From Rhizobium sp. Q54 (lineage in GTDB: Bacteria; Pseudomonadota; Alphaproteobacteria; Rhizobiales; Beijerinckiaceae): a stretch of DNA of 64,000 nucleotides. Each line of letters begins with the position of its first letter. Position 1 is the stretch's first letter. Shown here one piece after another: positions 1 to 9,270 of this stretch. The position numbers were made by a program, and so were the translations under genes. The notes under the pieces are model-generated. The model was not told the DNA's origin, searched no databases, and saw only the letters and a program-made list of their open reading frames with translations. The stretch lies in NCBI GenBank assembly GCA_945878875.1, contig CAMCUC010000009.1:1-64000 (forward strand). Reading direction: 5' to 3'.

Positions 1-57
1 TACACTTAAGCAGGTAAGCCATTTGGCACGGGCGCAGTCGAGCCGCGAAGGCAGTTT

Positions 58-1143
58 ATGACCAACATGATCGGCGACAACAAAATTCTCCTTTGGATTC
101 TCGGCGCCGCAGCTGTTTTGCTTGTCGCCCTTATTTTGGTGCTGCTCTACCGGCTGTTGTTTGGACGTCGCTTGCGGGGCGGCGGCGGGCGGGCGCGTCA
201 ACCGCGTCTCGGCGTGGTCGACGCCTATGATCTGGACCGTCATCGCCAGCTCGTGATCGTGCGCCGGGACAATATCGAACATCTGGTGATGATCGGCGGT
301 CCCAATGATATTTTGATCGAATCAACCATCGTTCGCGCACAAGCTGCGGGCATATCCGCTGCCGCAACGCCCGCGCAGGAAGCTCGAAGCGTCCGCGATG
401 CGGCGGCCATCGGAGCGGGCTATGATGATCATGATCCCGCTGAAACCGCCGAGAGTGCGCGACCTGCCGCCTCGATAGCCCCGCCGCCCGAGCAGCGATC
501 CGGTTTGGATGTAAAGCCGGCTCAGGCACCCCGTTCTGAAGCGATTCCTGCCCCAGCCTCCGCTCCGCCGTCGGCTGCGCGTGCGCCGCTTCCCCCGGGC
601 AAGCCGGCGCCGCCGCCAATGCCAGCGCCGCCGCCCAAGCGCTTTGCTGCTGATGTGCGTCCTGGGTCGGAAACAGAGTCAGGCGTTGAAGCGCCAATGA
701 GGCCTCTACCCGGCGCGCCTTCCGCACCTCTCCAGCAGCCAATGCGTGGCCCTGCTATGCCGCCGCTGCGGCCAAATCAACCTGCCGCTCCAGTGACCGA
801 CAATTCTTCTTCGAGTGATTCTTCTTCGGGGAGCAATTCTCCTTCGAGCAAGCCTTTCTCTCCCGCTTCGCCGCCGTCGCTGCGCCCGCCAGCGGGTCCG
901 CTGAACCCTCCCGGGATGGGCGGTCCCGCCCTGATGCGCTCTGCGCCCAGTCTGCAGGGGCCGGGCGCGCTCGCTGGCTCGGGAGCCACCTCTGCGCCCC
1001 CGGTTGGCTCGCCAGCGTATGCCCCCAAAGTCCCGCAGGCGACATCCAGCGACACCGCGCCGGACGCGTCCGCATCCAGCCCGGCTCCCGCAGATCCATT
1101 GGACGCGCTGGAAGAGGAAATGAAGAAATTGCTCGGGCGCTAG
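58..1143 (+). CDS. fliO: Flagellar biosynthesis protein FliO-like
   Basis: 361 residues. One membrane segment lies near residues 12-31, followed by a basic stretch and then a compact domain (about residues 50-95) with the pattern DxxRxLVIVRRDNxEHLxxIGGxxDxxIE, which is typical of rhizobial FliO. The rest, residues about 100-345, is a long Pro/Ala/Ser-rich low-complexity region ending in an acidic-then-basic tail. FliO helps assemble the FliPQR core of the flagellar type III export gate in the inner membrane. The Pro-rich part is probably disordered and cytoplasmic. It ends at a bidirectional terminator shared with dksA. No other flagellar gene is visible, so the role rests on the domain alone. 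Confidence 0.72.
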   Translation: MTNMIGDNKILLWILGAAAVLLVALILVLLYRLLFGRRLRGGGGRARQPRLGVVDAYDLDRHRQLVIVRRDNIEHLVMIGGPNDILIESTIVRAQAAGISAAATPAQEARSVRDAAAIGAGYDDHDPAETAESARPAASIAPPPEQRSGLDVKPAQAPRSEAIPAPASAPPSAARAPLPPGKPAPPPMPAPPPKRFAADVRPGSETESGVEAPMRPLPGAPSAPLQQPMRGPAMPPLRPNQPAAPVTDNSSSSDSSSGSNSPSSKPFSPASPPSLRPPAGPLNPPGMGGPALMRSAPSLQGPGALAGSGATSAPPVGSPAYAPKVPQATSSDTAPDASASSPAPADPLDALEEEMKKLLGR

Positions 1144-1171
1144 GCTTTACGAGCGTCGAGCCTATATAAAC

Positions 1172-1203
1172 AAAAACGGCCCTGCGCGAGCAGAGCCGTT
1201 TTT
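1172..1203. terminator. Bidirectional terminator between fliO and dksA
   Basis: A 14-bp stem (1172-1185 with 1190-1203, one non-Watson-Crick pair) closes a GCGA tetraloop. A-rich and T-rich flanks give a U-tract on both strands. It lies between two convergent genes. Confidence 0.85.
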
Positions 1204-1225
1204 ATTCAAACGCGGTGAAAGCCGC

Positions 1226-1648
1226 TCAATCGTCCCGATAGACCTTTTCACGCCGCTCATGGCGCTCCTGCGCCTCGACAGAGAGCGTGGCGATCGGGCG
1301 AGCGTCCAACCGCTTCAGGGCAATCGGCTCACCAGTTTCCTCGCAGAAACCGTAAACGCCTTCCTCTATGCGCTGCAGGGCTGAATCGATTTTTGAAATC
1401 AGCTTCCGCTGGCGATCACGGGCGCGCAATTCAATTGCGCGATCGGTTTCCGACGATGCCCTGTCGGCGATGTCGGGATGGTTTTCATTCTCTGTTTGCA
1501 ACGCGACAAGCGTTTCGCGGCTTTCGCGCAAAATGTCGTCTTTCCACGCCAGCAGCTTGCGACGAAAATAATCGCGCTGCCGCTCGCTCATGAATGCCTC
1601 GTCTTCAGAGGGCTTGTAGGCGCCGTCGATAGAATCTGCGATTTTCAT
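1226..1648 (-). CDS. dksA: RNA polymerase-binding transcription factor DksA, zinc-poor alphaproteobacterial type
   Basis: 140 residues, the normal DksA length. The protein binds the secondary channel of RNA polymerase and acts with ppGpp on promoters. The coiled-coil tip motif DxxDxA is present (DIADRA). The C-terminal zinc-finger region is recognisable (YGFCEETGEPI, then RLDARPIATLS and EAQERHE), but of the four zinc cysteines of E. coli DksA only the first remains. The others align with Thr, Ser and Ala. This loss is known in alphaproteobacterial DksA and in DksA2-like proteins, which fold without zinc. It is convergent with fliO across a shared terminator. Confidence 0.9.
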   Translation of the reverse strand: MKIADSIDGAYKPSEDEAFMSERQRDYFRRKLLAWKDDILRESRETLVALQTENENHPDIADRASSETDRAIELRARDRQRKLISKIDSALQRIEEGVYGFCEETGEPIALKRLDARPIATLSVEAQERHERREKVYRDD

Positions 1649-1844
1649 GCGCCGACCGACTCCTCACCAATTGGCCGCCTTATAGCCATTTGTAAGGCCC
1701 GCGACAACGTCTCGGCAAAAGAATGCGCGGATAAAGAAAAAAAATAGCCAAGATCAAGCCTGAGGTCGCCCGGTTCTGGAACGAACGCCCTTGCGCTACG
1801 TTGCTGATTTGCAATTCTTGTATTGAAAACAAACGAGTTCATTC

Positions 1845-2310
1845 ATGGTGGCAGCCGTTCGTTCGTTTTGGAAAGGTCACTTGCGTTTGTCGCTGGTGAC
1901 GATCCCGGTGCGCATTGTCAGCGCCACGCGCGCCGACGGCGCAGTCTCGTTTCATCAGGTCAGCCGCAAAACAAAACAGCGAATCCGCTACCAGAAGGTG
2001 GTTCCCGGAATCGGCGAGGCGGACAAGGACGACATCGTGCCCGGCTGCGAGGTGGGAGCACTGCAATTACGTACTGCTGGAGGACGATGAGCTTGATGCA
2101 CTCAAGCTGGAGACGCGGCAAACGATTGAACTCACGCGGGCGGCAAAGAGATGCTGCTCGCGCGTATGCCGGGGCGCTGGCCTGCCGCCCGAGCTTGTCA
2201 ACATTGTCATGACGCTGATCGAGACCGGAATCAGGCCTTTTTGGTTTGATCCATCCATATCGGACGCGACGCTTGCGCTGGTATCCAAAGATAAATCGCG
2301 TGGCCGCTGA
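1845..2310 (+). pseudogene. ku: Remnant of a bacterial Ku (NHEJ end-binding) gene, frameshifted and truncated
   Basis: From ATG 1845 the reading frame gives a typical bacterial Ku start: a YWKGxLRLSLV-like motif (FWKGHLRLSLVTIPV), then VSFHQ, RIRYQKV and a DDIVPGCEV segment. The frame then ends at 2090. The next conserved block, YVLLEDDELDALKLE, lies in the following frame from about 2064. A single indel near 2055-2064 therefore broke the gene. After about residue 90 the match fades, and the remaining codons to 2310 resemble nothing clear, so most of the Ku beta-barrel is missing. A normal Ku has about 260-300 residues. No ligD is nearby. A sequencing indel could explain the frameshift but not the missing 3' part. 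Confidence 0.75.
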
Positions 2311-2315
2311 TCCCG

Positions 2316-3623
2316 TCAGCTTTTGCAGAGCGCAATAAATTTGTCGCCGCGCTCTTCAAAGTCGCGGAACTGTCCAAAGCTTGGCGCCGCCGGCGACAGC
2401 AGGAACACGCTGTCAGCGGGGGCTTGCTTCTGCGCGATCGCTACGCCCTCGGCTAAATTCTTCACCACCGTCACTACAAAAGGCCATTGGCGCGCGGCCA
2501 TTTCTTGCGCAATGCGGGTGCCTGTATCTGGCAGTAGGATGACGCCTGCAATGTTGGCGGCGCCCAGGTAATTCAGCAATTGCGCATGATCCTGGCCACG
2601 ATCTGCGCCGCCCAGAAACAACGTTATCTTCCTGTCAGCGTATGCGCGAAGCGCCACGAGCGTCGCTTCTGGCACGGTTGATATGGAATCATTCACGCAG
2701 ATGCGTCCGTCCGCGCTTGTGAACTCTTCGAGCCGATGGCGTAATTGCGCAAAGCCGGAAAGATCGACGCGTGCGCGAACGTCATGCAATCCAATATGGT
2801 CGAGCAACGCGCAGGCGCCTGCAAGGTTTTCAAGATTATGGCTGCCGCGCAGCGGGAAACTGGACGCATCAATGGGGCTGCTTTGCCAGTACAGCTCGCT
2901 CCCGCGAACATGAAAGCCGTCCTCGCGTCCATACCAGATGATGTTTTCGCGCGCGCCCACAGCCGCCACCAGCTTCTCGCTATTGGCGTTGAGAACGGCT
3001 GGCGTGCGGGGGTTTGCGAGCAGCCGCAACTTGTCGTGATGATATTGCGCAACGCTTCCGTGCCATGGCGTATGGTCAACGTAGAGATTGGTGACGAGCG
3101 CTATGCTGGGGGACGCCTCAAGATCGGCGATCTGGTAGGAGGATAATTCCAGGACAGTATGATCGCGCCCTGGCGCCTGTCCCAGAGCGGCAATTCCTAC
3201 ATTGCCGATGAGCGAAACGTCTCGCCCCGCGTGGGTAAGCATGTGGTGGAGCAGGCGCGCCAGCGTGCTTTTGCCTTTGGTTCCGGTGACAGCAATCGTA
3301 TGCGCTTGCGGGTTGTCGGCGAACCACAGGTTCACGCCAGAGGTGAAGCGCGTTCCCGCCGCTTTGGCGGATGCTATCTCGCTGCGGTACAGGCTGATGC
3401 CGGGGCTTTTCACGACGACATCAAAAGCCCCGCCCGCCAGCGCCTTTGAAGCTTCGGCGCCGATCAGAACGCGCACGTCGTTCTGCGCCTCCAGCAGCGG
3501 CGTGTCGTTTAAGATAGTGATCGCGAGGTGCGGATGACGCTGCTTTAAATAATCAAGCGCGGCGCGGCCTTCGCGACCAAAGCCCCAGATTGCGGCGGTG
3601 CGCTTGTCATCAAAGATAGTCAT
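2316..3623 (-). CDS. murD2: MurD2-type UDP-MurNAc-L-Ala--L-glutamate ligase
   Basis: 435 residues from ATG 3623, preferred over an in-frame start at 3638. It is a Mur-ligase family protein with an N-terminal Rossmann-like part (IWGFGREGRAALDYL), a central ATP loop GTKGKST at about residue 115 and a C-terminal ligase domain. It is divergent from ordinary MurD. It directly follows murL and overlaps it by 14 nt. In Xanthomonas oryzae this pairing marks MurD2, which adds L-Glu to UDP-MurNAc-L-Ala so that MurL can then epimerise it. The L-Glu specificity here is inferred from that context. An ordinary D-Glu-adding MurD elsewhere in the genome cannot be excluded. Confidence 0.82.
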   Translation of the reverse strand: MTIFDDKRTAAIWGFGREGRAALDYLKQRHPHLAITILNDTPLLEAQNDVRVLIGAEASKALAGGAFDVVVKSPGISLYRSEIASAKAAGTRFTSGVNLWFADNPQAHTIAVTGTKGKSTLARLLHHMLTHAGRDVSLIGNVGIAALGQAPGRDHTVLELSSYQIADLEASPSIALVTNLYVDHTPWHGSVAQYHHDKLRLLANPRTPAVLNANSEKLVAAVGARENIIWYGREDGFHVRGSELYWQSSPIDASSFPLRGSHNLENLAGACALLDHIGLHDVRARVDLSGFAQLRHRLEEFTSADGRICVNDSISTVPEATLVALRAYADRKITLFLGGADRGQDHAQLLNYLGAANIAGVILLPDTGTRIAQEMAARQWPFVVTVVKNLAEGVAIAQKQAPADSVFLLSPAAPSFGQFRDFEERGDKFIALCKS

Positions 3624-4953
3624 GCAGCATCTTCTCAAAGCGCGCTGGCAGCAGATGATCTTTTGAGGGCGTCATCAGCGCGCGCCAGACGCTGTCAGGA
3701 TCACGCATCAGGGTAGAGATGCGCGGCGCAAGCGCGCTTACGATTGCCACATCGCGCCATTGCGGATCCTGCGCCAGTTTCAGCAGCGCCGCAGCGCTTT
3801 CAGCAATTTCGCCGACGCATTCCCATGGCTTGTGGCCAGACAATCCCACCAGCTCCTCGAAGCCAGCCAGCTGCGCCTCATCGTCCAGCATGTTCTTGCC
3901 GAACGCGCACTCTATGCGTGCGCGACCCATTGGCGCCGCGAGCATCAAAAATGAAAAACGACACTTTGGACAATCGCCGCACCAGCGTGCGGGCGGCGTC
4001 TTCGGGTTGAGCTGAAACGCGCGATTGCATGATGTGAACGCAGCGTCATACCGCGGCTCGCGCGCCATGAGCGTGGCGATGTGCGCTTCCGACAACGGAC
4101 GCAACAGAGAGAAATAATCGAGCCCACCATGAATATGGCGAGCGATCATGCTCGAAATATCGCGCTCTGCCGCAGTGGTTTTCGAGTATTGGTGGTTAAT
4201 CTCCCGCCCATTGGCGAACATGTTGCCCTGGTTGGCCGAGCGTTCGTTGGACAAGATCACCGCGTCGAAACCCTCCACAAAGCTGGCGCCCACAGCGATA
4301 AAGCTGACGATGGCCGTAATTGGCACATGGCCGTTGAGCGCACCGCTGGCGTTCAGCTCGAACAATAGCGGGTCGAGGTGGCGCTCCACGCGGACGAAGG
4401 GAAGCCCGCTTGCAGCAGCGCAATCAAGTATCGGCTTCTTCGGGTTGACGGCGAACAGGACCATCGGCTCGCCGCTTTTGCGCAGAGCCTCGATACTGAC
4501 GAGCGAGTCTTTTCCGCCGCCGATCAAAACTGCGCTACGGCGGGGCAGGACAGCGTTGGAGGCCTGCCGCACAGGCAAATCTGCGCAGGGTGCCGAAAGG
4601 AAATCGACGCGCGAGGCGACGTCAATCTCGTTGCGTACGCCGAATTCGCCAAGCCCGTTTACATAGAGTTCTTGCAAGAACTGCCGCTGGCCAGCCTCCA
4701 GCGCGGCGCTTTCGATGCGCATGCGATGCGGCAGGCTGGTTTTGTAATAGCTGACGCCCGCCGCAAGATGCAGCAGCTCCAGCGCCGCCTCAAAGGGCGC
4801 GCGCAGCGGCGAGCCTTGCGCTGGCAGCGGTGCGTGGAAAACGATGCGCTCGATGAACGCGTGCCCGCCCAACCTGTAGCGCAGGCGGATTTCGCGCAGC
4901 GGTTCGTCGATCTCGACGCCGGTGAAGGTGAAGGTCTGGCTTGTGTTGTTCAT
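3610..4953 (-). CDS. murL: UDP-MurNAc-L-Ala-L-Glu epimerase MurL
   Basis: 447 residues, close to known MurL. Residues 145-150 (GGGKDS) form a PP-loop ATP-pyrophosphatase motif, consistent with the ATP-dependent epimerisation reported for Xanthomonas MurL. A CxxCxxC-like segment (CGDCPKC, about residues 320-326) lies in the C-terminal half, and the SNERSANQGN stretch lies between them. The enzyme inverts the terminal L-Glu of UDP-MurNAc-L-Ala-L-Glu to D-Glu and so replaces glutamate racemase MurI. The gene overlaps murD2 by 14 nt on the same strand, a clear two-gene operon. The function rests on family recognition plus pairing with murD2. Confidence 0.85.
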   Translation of the reverse strand: MNNTSQTFTFTGVEIDEPLREIRLRYRLGGHAFIERIVFHAPLPAQGSPLRAPFEAALELLHLAAGVSYYKTSLPHRMRIESAALEAGQRQFLQELYVNGLGEFGVRNEIDVASRVDFLSAPCADLPVRQASNAVLPRRSAVLIGGGKDSLVSIEALRKSGEPMVLFAVNPKKPILDCAAASGLPFVRVERHLDPLLFELNASGALNGHVPITAIVSFIAVGASFVEGFDAVILSNERSANQGNMFANGREINHQYSKTTAAERDISSMIARHIHGGLDYFSLLRPLSEAHIATLMAREPRYDAAFTSCNRAFQLNPKTPPARWCGDCPKCRFSFLMLAAPMGRARIECAFGKNMLDDEAQLAGFEELVGLSGHKPWECVGEIAESAAALLKLAQDPQWRDVAIVSALAPRISTLMRDPDSVWRALMTPSKDHLLPARFEKMLHDYL

Positions 4954-5191
4954 CGCGCGTCTGGTTCGCCCGGTTCGTTCCGCTCGTCAAGAGCCAGAGC
5001 GTTATTCTGCAGCAAATTGGTTACGGTCTCTCTGACGTGAGGGTGGAGGCGTCGGTTCCAGAACACATGCAGGTCGGCTGGGTCGAGGCATTACTCTTAA
5101 AATAGCTTGCCCGGGGTTACCGTTCTGTCCCAAGATAAGCTTTGTGGCTAGTTCCCGGTAGAAGGAGCGGCCAGATTTGTGGGGGATCGCG

Positions 5192-7564
5192 ATGACCGGC
5201 TTTCGGGCTGGGCTTTCGAGCGCGGCCATTAAAGCGTACGCACCTGATCCGTCGGGTTGGAGTTTTAGCGGGGGGCGCTACGTGGCGCTTGGCTTCGCTT
5301 TGCTTGCCATCGTCTGGGGCGCGGCTTTTCTGCAATGGTTCCTGCACGATCAAGTTGTGCCATGGGATTCCAAAAATCAATTTTATGCCTTCTATCGGTT
5401 CATGGCTGCGTCCATTGAAAGCGGCGCCTCGCCGTTCTGGAACCCCTATCATTATGCTGGCCACCCGAGTGTCGCCGATCCGCAATCGTTGATTTTCGCG
5501 CTGCCGTTTCTGGTCTGGGCCTATATCAACCCGGCGCCGTCGCTGTTTGCATTTGACGCGTTTGTGTTGGCGCACCTGCTGTTGGGCGGCTCTGCAATCA
5601 TCGTTCATGGTTGGCGCCAAGGCTGGCCGCTTACGGCCTCCGTGCTGGCTGGTATCGTCTTCATGCTTGGCGGCGTGGTGTCGGGGCGGATGAACCATGT
5701 CGGCATCATCTGCATCTATGGTCTGTTTCCTGTCGCGCTGTTGCTGATGCACGCGGCGCTTGATCGTCGAAGCCTGTGGGCGGCGGCGGGGTTTGCGCTC
5801 GTTTCGTCGCAGATAGCGTTGGGACGCAGCCAGGTTCCGTTGCTGCTTTGTTTCGCATTGCTGGTTGCTTTTGTCGCTCATGTGAGCGTGCAGCCTCCGC
5901 TGATGCGCTATTTGAAAAGCCGCGCGCCGGTGATCCTGCTGATGGGCTGTGGCGCGTTGGCGCTGCTGGCCTTGCCGCTGCTTTTGAGCCTGCAATTCAT
6001 ATCCTTGTCGAACCGGCCCGCCGTGTCCGTGGATGTTGCGCTGCGCTCCTCGCTCAATCCGCTGAACCTTGCGACGTTTTTTGCGCCCAATGTCTTTGGC
6101 TCGCTGGAGGCTGGTGCGAGAGGATGGGGGCCGGGCGGCGCTACGTTGCCGGGCGTCGACGATAGCGACCGTGCGTTCAATTACATGTTCTGCGGCAGTC
6201 TCGCAGCGCTGCTTCTGGTTTGGCACGGGCTTGCGGGCGGTCGCCTGTTTGCGCGCGGTCGCCGCGTCATGGCGTTGCTTCTGGTGTTCGGGCTCGTGTA
6301 CGCGCTGGGGCGGTTTACGCCGCTCTACGAGCTGCTTTTTGAATATGCTCCCGGCGTGTCGCTGTTCCGGCGGCCCAATGACGGCGCGTTCCTGTTTGTG
6401 ATTGGCCTTGCCTATATGTGCGGGTATCTGGCCGCTGATTACGTGCAGCTTGGTCGACCTGCGACGCCTGTCTGGGCCTGCGCGCTGGCGGCCTGCGGCT
6501 CGCTTGCGCTGATCGTTGCGACGATCGTCTTTGCGAGTTGGTCGCAAATGGCTTGGGCCGCTGCGCTTGAAGTCGCCAAGGCGATAGCGCTGCTGGGCGC
6601 CCTCGCGTTTTTGCTGCAAAGGGCGCTGGGGCCGCGCGGCCGCAGGCAGGCATTGGCGTTGCTAACAATCTGGACGTCCGCCGAGCTTGTCTGGCGCAAT
6701 GCTGGATCTCCGCTCAACGCCGAGCCTGCCGCTACTTATGCGCTGCTTGAGGCGCCGCGCGGCGAGGATGCGCGCATCGTCTCGATCATCAAGGCCGACA
6801 TGGCGCAGAGCCTTGGAGTTGGCCATCGGCCGCGCATCGAAATCGTCGGGCTGGACGGGCAATGGCAGAACGCGGCCATGATATTGGGGCTGGAGGCGAC
6901 AAACGGCTACAATCCGCTGCGCATTGGCGCATATGATCGCTTGATCGCCCCCGGAGAAAATCCGTATGACGTTGCAGGGCGGGCGTTTCCTCGCTCCTTC
7001 CCCAATTATAATTGCCAACTCGGCCGGCGCCTCGGGCTACGTTATCTTGTCCTTGATCATCCACTGTCGCACTTGCCGCGCAAGCACGATCCGGCAAAGT
7101 TCACCGCGCTTGTGGAAGGGCCTCGCGCATGGGTCTATCGCAACGACGAGGCAATGCCATCAGTATGGATCAGCAGCAACGTTCGAGTTGCCTCCGTTGA
7201 TTATCTTGAATCCTCGCCCGGTCTTTCGGAAGGGGGGCAAGTTATGGTCGATGGCGAGGAGGAATTGTCGCAAACCTATAAGCCCAAAGCGCGCGGCGCC
7301 GCCGCAATGGCGGTGATCGCAAGCTGGGAGGTTGATCGCATCGAGGTCGATCTTCACACCAGCGAAGCCGCCATCCTCACGCTGAACGCGCCCTATTATC
7401 CGGGCTGGCGGGTGGAGAACGACGGCGCGCCAAAGCCCATCATCAAGACGGATCTTTTGTTCCGCGGCGTGGAAGTGCCCGCCGGGGCGAGAAGAGCTGT
7501 GTTTGAATTCCGCCCCTTTGCGCCGGAAAATCTGGCCGCTGCGCTGCGCGATATTTTGAACTAG
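5192..7564 (+). CDS. YfhO-like polytopic membrane protein (GT-C fold candidate)
   Basis: 790 residues from ATG 5192, which has a GGGGGA Shine-Dalgarno six bases upstream; a TTG at 5177 is the alternative. About eleven hydrophobic segments run from residue 25 to about 490, followed by a soluble C-terminal region of about 250 residues with the PYYPGWRVENDG motif common in YfhO-type proteins. The first periplasmic loop has paired acidic and aromatic residues (VPWDSKNQFYAFYRF), as seen in lipid-linked-sugar glycosyltransferases of the GT-C class. The likely role is glycosylation of an envelope polymer, with substrate unknown. Its TAG stop shares the CTAG tetranucleotide with the stop of the opposing DUF3429 gene. 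Confidence 0.65.
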   Translation: MTGFRAGLSSAAIKAYAPDPSGWSFSGGRYVALGFALLAIVWGAAFLQWFLHDQVVPWDSKNQFYAFYRFMAASIESGASPFWNPYHYAGHPSVADPQSLIFALPFLVWAYINPAPSLFAFDAFVLAHLLLGGSAIIVHGWRQGWPLTASVLAGIVFMLGGVVSGRMNHVGIICIYGLFPVALLLMHAALDRRSLWAAAGFALVSSQIALGRSQVPLLLCFALLVAFVAHVSVQPPLMRYLKSRAPVILLMGCGALALLALPLLLSLQFISLSNRPAVSVDVALRSSLNPLNLATFFAPNVFGSLEAGARGWGPGGATLPGVDDSDRAFNYMFCGSLAALLLVWHGLAGGRLFARGRRVMALLLVFGLVYALGRFTPLYELLFEYAPGVSLFRRPNDGAFLFVIGLAYMCGYLAADYVQLGRPATPVWACALAACGSLALIVATIVFASWSQMAWAAALEVAKAIALLGALAFLLQRALGPRGRRQALALLTIWTSAELVWRNAGSPLNAEPAATYALLEAPRGEDARIVSIIKADMAQSLGVGHRPRIEIVGLDGQWQNAAMILGLEATNGYNPLRIGAYDRLIAPGENPYDVAGRAFPRSFPNYNCQLGRRLGLRYLVLDHPLSHLPRKHDPAKFTALVEGPRAWVYRNDEAMPSVWISSNVRVASVDYLESSPGLSEGGQVMVDGEEELSQTYKPKARGAAAMAVIASWEVDRIEVDLHTSEAAILTLNAPYYPGWRVENDGAPKPIIKTDLLFRGVEVPAGARRAVFEFRPFAPENLAAALRDILN

Positions 7565-8016
7565 GCGCCAAAGACCGCCGCAAAAGCCAGAGAGCCAGTC
7601 GCCGCAGCGCTTAGTCCGATGCGTAAAGGCCGATACCATTGCGGAAGAAGCCCGCGTGCAATCGCGCCAAGATCGTAGATCAGCATGGCGGCAAAACCTG
7701 CGATCATTAGCGGCGCACCAAAGCCAGGTGGCGTCAGGGCGCCGCCAAAGCCTGCGAGCGAGGCCGCGATGCCGATTAAAAGACCCTGTGCGCCCGGACG
7801 CAGCGCCTCGCCTTCATGACCAAGCGTGAGGCCCCAAACCGCGCCTCCCAGAAACGATAAAATGACCGCCCCATAAAGCGCCAGCGCGTCCATGGCCCAT
7901 GTTTGGCTGATCGACCCAATCGTGAAAACGGCTGAAAGCGAAAGCGCGACGAACGGGATAATCCCCGCCCAGCCAAGAGCGCGCGCGAGGCTTGGAACAC
8001 AGAGTGCTTGCAGCAT
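7561..8016 (-). CDS. DUF3429-family inner-membrane protein
   Basis: 151 residues with four or five predicted membrane helices covering most of the chain. Characteristic features are the central SFLGGAVWGLTLG stretch and a final loop with LPQWYRPLR. Both suit the DUF3429 family of small proteobacterial membrane proteins, whose function is unknown. It stands alone, convergent with the YfhO-like gene and overlapping it by 4 nt at the stop codons. Confidence 0.75.
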   Translation of the reverse strand: MLQALCVPSLARALGWAGIIPFVALSLSAVFTIGSISQTWAMDALALYGAVILSFLGGAVWGLTLGHEGEALRPGAQGLLIGIAASLAGFGGALTPPGFGAPLMIAGFAAMLIYDLGAIARGLLPQWYRPLRIGLSAAATGSLAFAAVFGA

Positions 8017-8093
8017 GGGGCCTGTTAATCCTTAATAATATCACACCCAGCATACGCACGCTTGGCGCCGACGGATGCATGAGCCGTGATGCT

Positions 8094-9050
8094 TCACCTG
8101 GTCCGCCTCGATTTTGCAGGGTGATGCAGCGCCGCCATTTCGAGGAAACGCGCGCGATCATCGTTCAACGCCCGTTCCAGCATGGCGATGAAGCGCACCG
8201 CCCCGGAATGCAATTCCTCCCCCGCACGATGCACGAGGTGCCAACGCAGGCCGAGCATTTGATTGGGCAATCGGTAGACGTGCAAATTGTCGCCCAGCAT
8301 GTCGGCTGTAACGCCGCTGATGGGAACAAACCCGGCCAATCCGGCCTGCCGCACAATCTCGACCACGCCAAGATAACTGTCGACGCGCATGACGCTGGCT
8401 GGTCGTAGGCGTCCCGTCGAGATCAATTGCTCCAAGGGCGGCGCAAGAATCTGCGCTGCTGACGGCAGGATGAGCGGCAAGCCGGACAGCGCGTCGAAAT
8501 CGCACATTGAAAACGTCGGCGCCGACAACGCACGCCCGGAAATCAGCACAACTTCCTCTTCATACACCATCGACACATTGAGCCCCGGCATATCCGTGCT
8601 CCACGCGCCGACCGCGAAGTCCAGCACGCCATCGCTCACCCATTGCGTCAGTATGCGTCCGTAGCCTTCGCGTAAATGCAAATCCATATGCGGGTTTTCG
8701 CGGGTGAATTGCGCAACGACCTTGCCGACGACGGCCTTGAAAAATGTGGGCGGAAATCCACAGCGCAAATTCCCCATCACGACGTCTGGTTTCAGTAGCT
8801 CCAGCATTTTGCTGCGCGCCATCGCCACGTCGCGCAAGATCGGTTCGCAAAGCGTATAAAAGCGCTCCCCGAAGCTGGTCGGCTCCACGCCCCGGGAATT
8901 GCGTGCAAACAGGCTCACACCCAGTTCTTCCTCAAGTCGCTTGACCTGGATGCTCAGGGCGGGCTGAACGACGCCCGCTTTTTGCGCAGCTTTGGTGAAG
9001 CTGCGCTGTTCAAAAACCCACATGAAATAGGTGATCTGCCGCAGGTCCAT
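8094..9050 (-). CDS. LysR-family transcriptional regulator
   Basis: 318 residues from ATG 9050; a TTG three bases upstream is less likely. The N-terminal winged helix-turn-helix (MDLRQITYFMWVFEQRSFTKAAQ, then QPALSIQVKRLEEELGVSLF) is a textbook LysR DNA-binding domain, followed by a periplasmic-binding-like effector domain from about residue 90. It is divergent from the binding protein at 9309, and the five-gene catabolic set behind that protein is its probable target. The effector is unknown, probably the substrate of that pathway or a breakdown product. Confidence 0.88.
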   Translation of the reverse strand: MDLRQITYFMWVFEQRSFTKAAQKAGVVQPALSIQVKRLEEELGVSLFARNSRGVEPTSFGERFYTLCEPILRDVAMARSKMLELLKPDVVMGNLRCGFPPTFFKAVVGKVVAQFTRENPHMDLHLREGYGRILTQWVSDGVLDFAVGAWSTDMPGLNVSMVYEEEVVLISGRALSAPTFSMCDFDALSGLPLILPSAAQILAPPLEQLISTGRLRPASVMRVDSYLGVVEIVRQAGLAGFVPISGVTADMLGDNLHVYRLPNQMLGLRWHLVHRAGEELHSGAVRFIAMLERALNDDRARFLEMAALHHPAKSRRTR

Positions 9051-9190
9051 CAAAGCGCTCCAGAATCATTGGTGCCGGCCGGGCATTCGCAGCCGCTGCG
9101 AGCGTCGTCGGAATTTGGCAAAAAGACAAGAAAGCCTGAACATCGCCTCTAGCCGGGCAAGCCCGATCCGTGCGCCGATGACGGGAGCTT

Positions 9191-9201
9191 ATGACTGTCA
9201 T
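9191..9201. promoter_or_regulatory. Candidate LysR operator in the divergent promoter region
   Basis: A perfect ATGAC-T-GTCAT palindrome lies in the 258-bp region between the divergent lysR and binding-protein starts. Its position suits a LysR binding site, although it is shorter than a classical T-N11-A box. AT-rich promoter-like DNA follows (about 9200-9260). Confidence 0.35.
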
Positions 9202-9270
9202 TATAAAAAAATACTATGGAATGGTAAAAAGCGGATTACGATTAGGACATTCGCGACTATGCTTCGTACA

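Noticed and set aside
5117-6619. A 500-codon open frame antisense to the YfhO-like gene
   Set aside because: The product is Arg/Gln/His-rich without domain similarity, and the opposite strand encodes a convincing membrane protein with consistent codon use.
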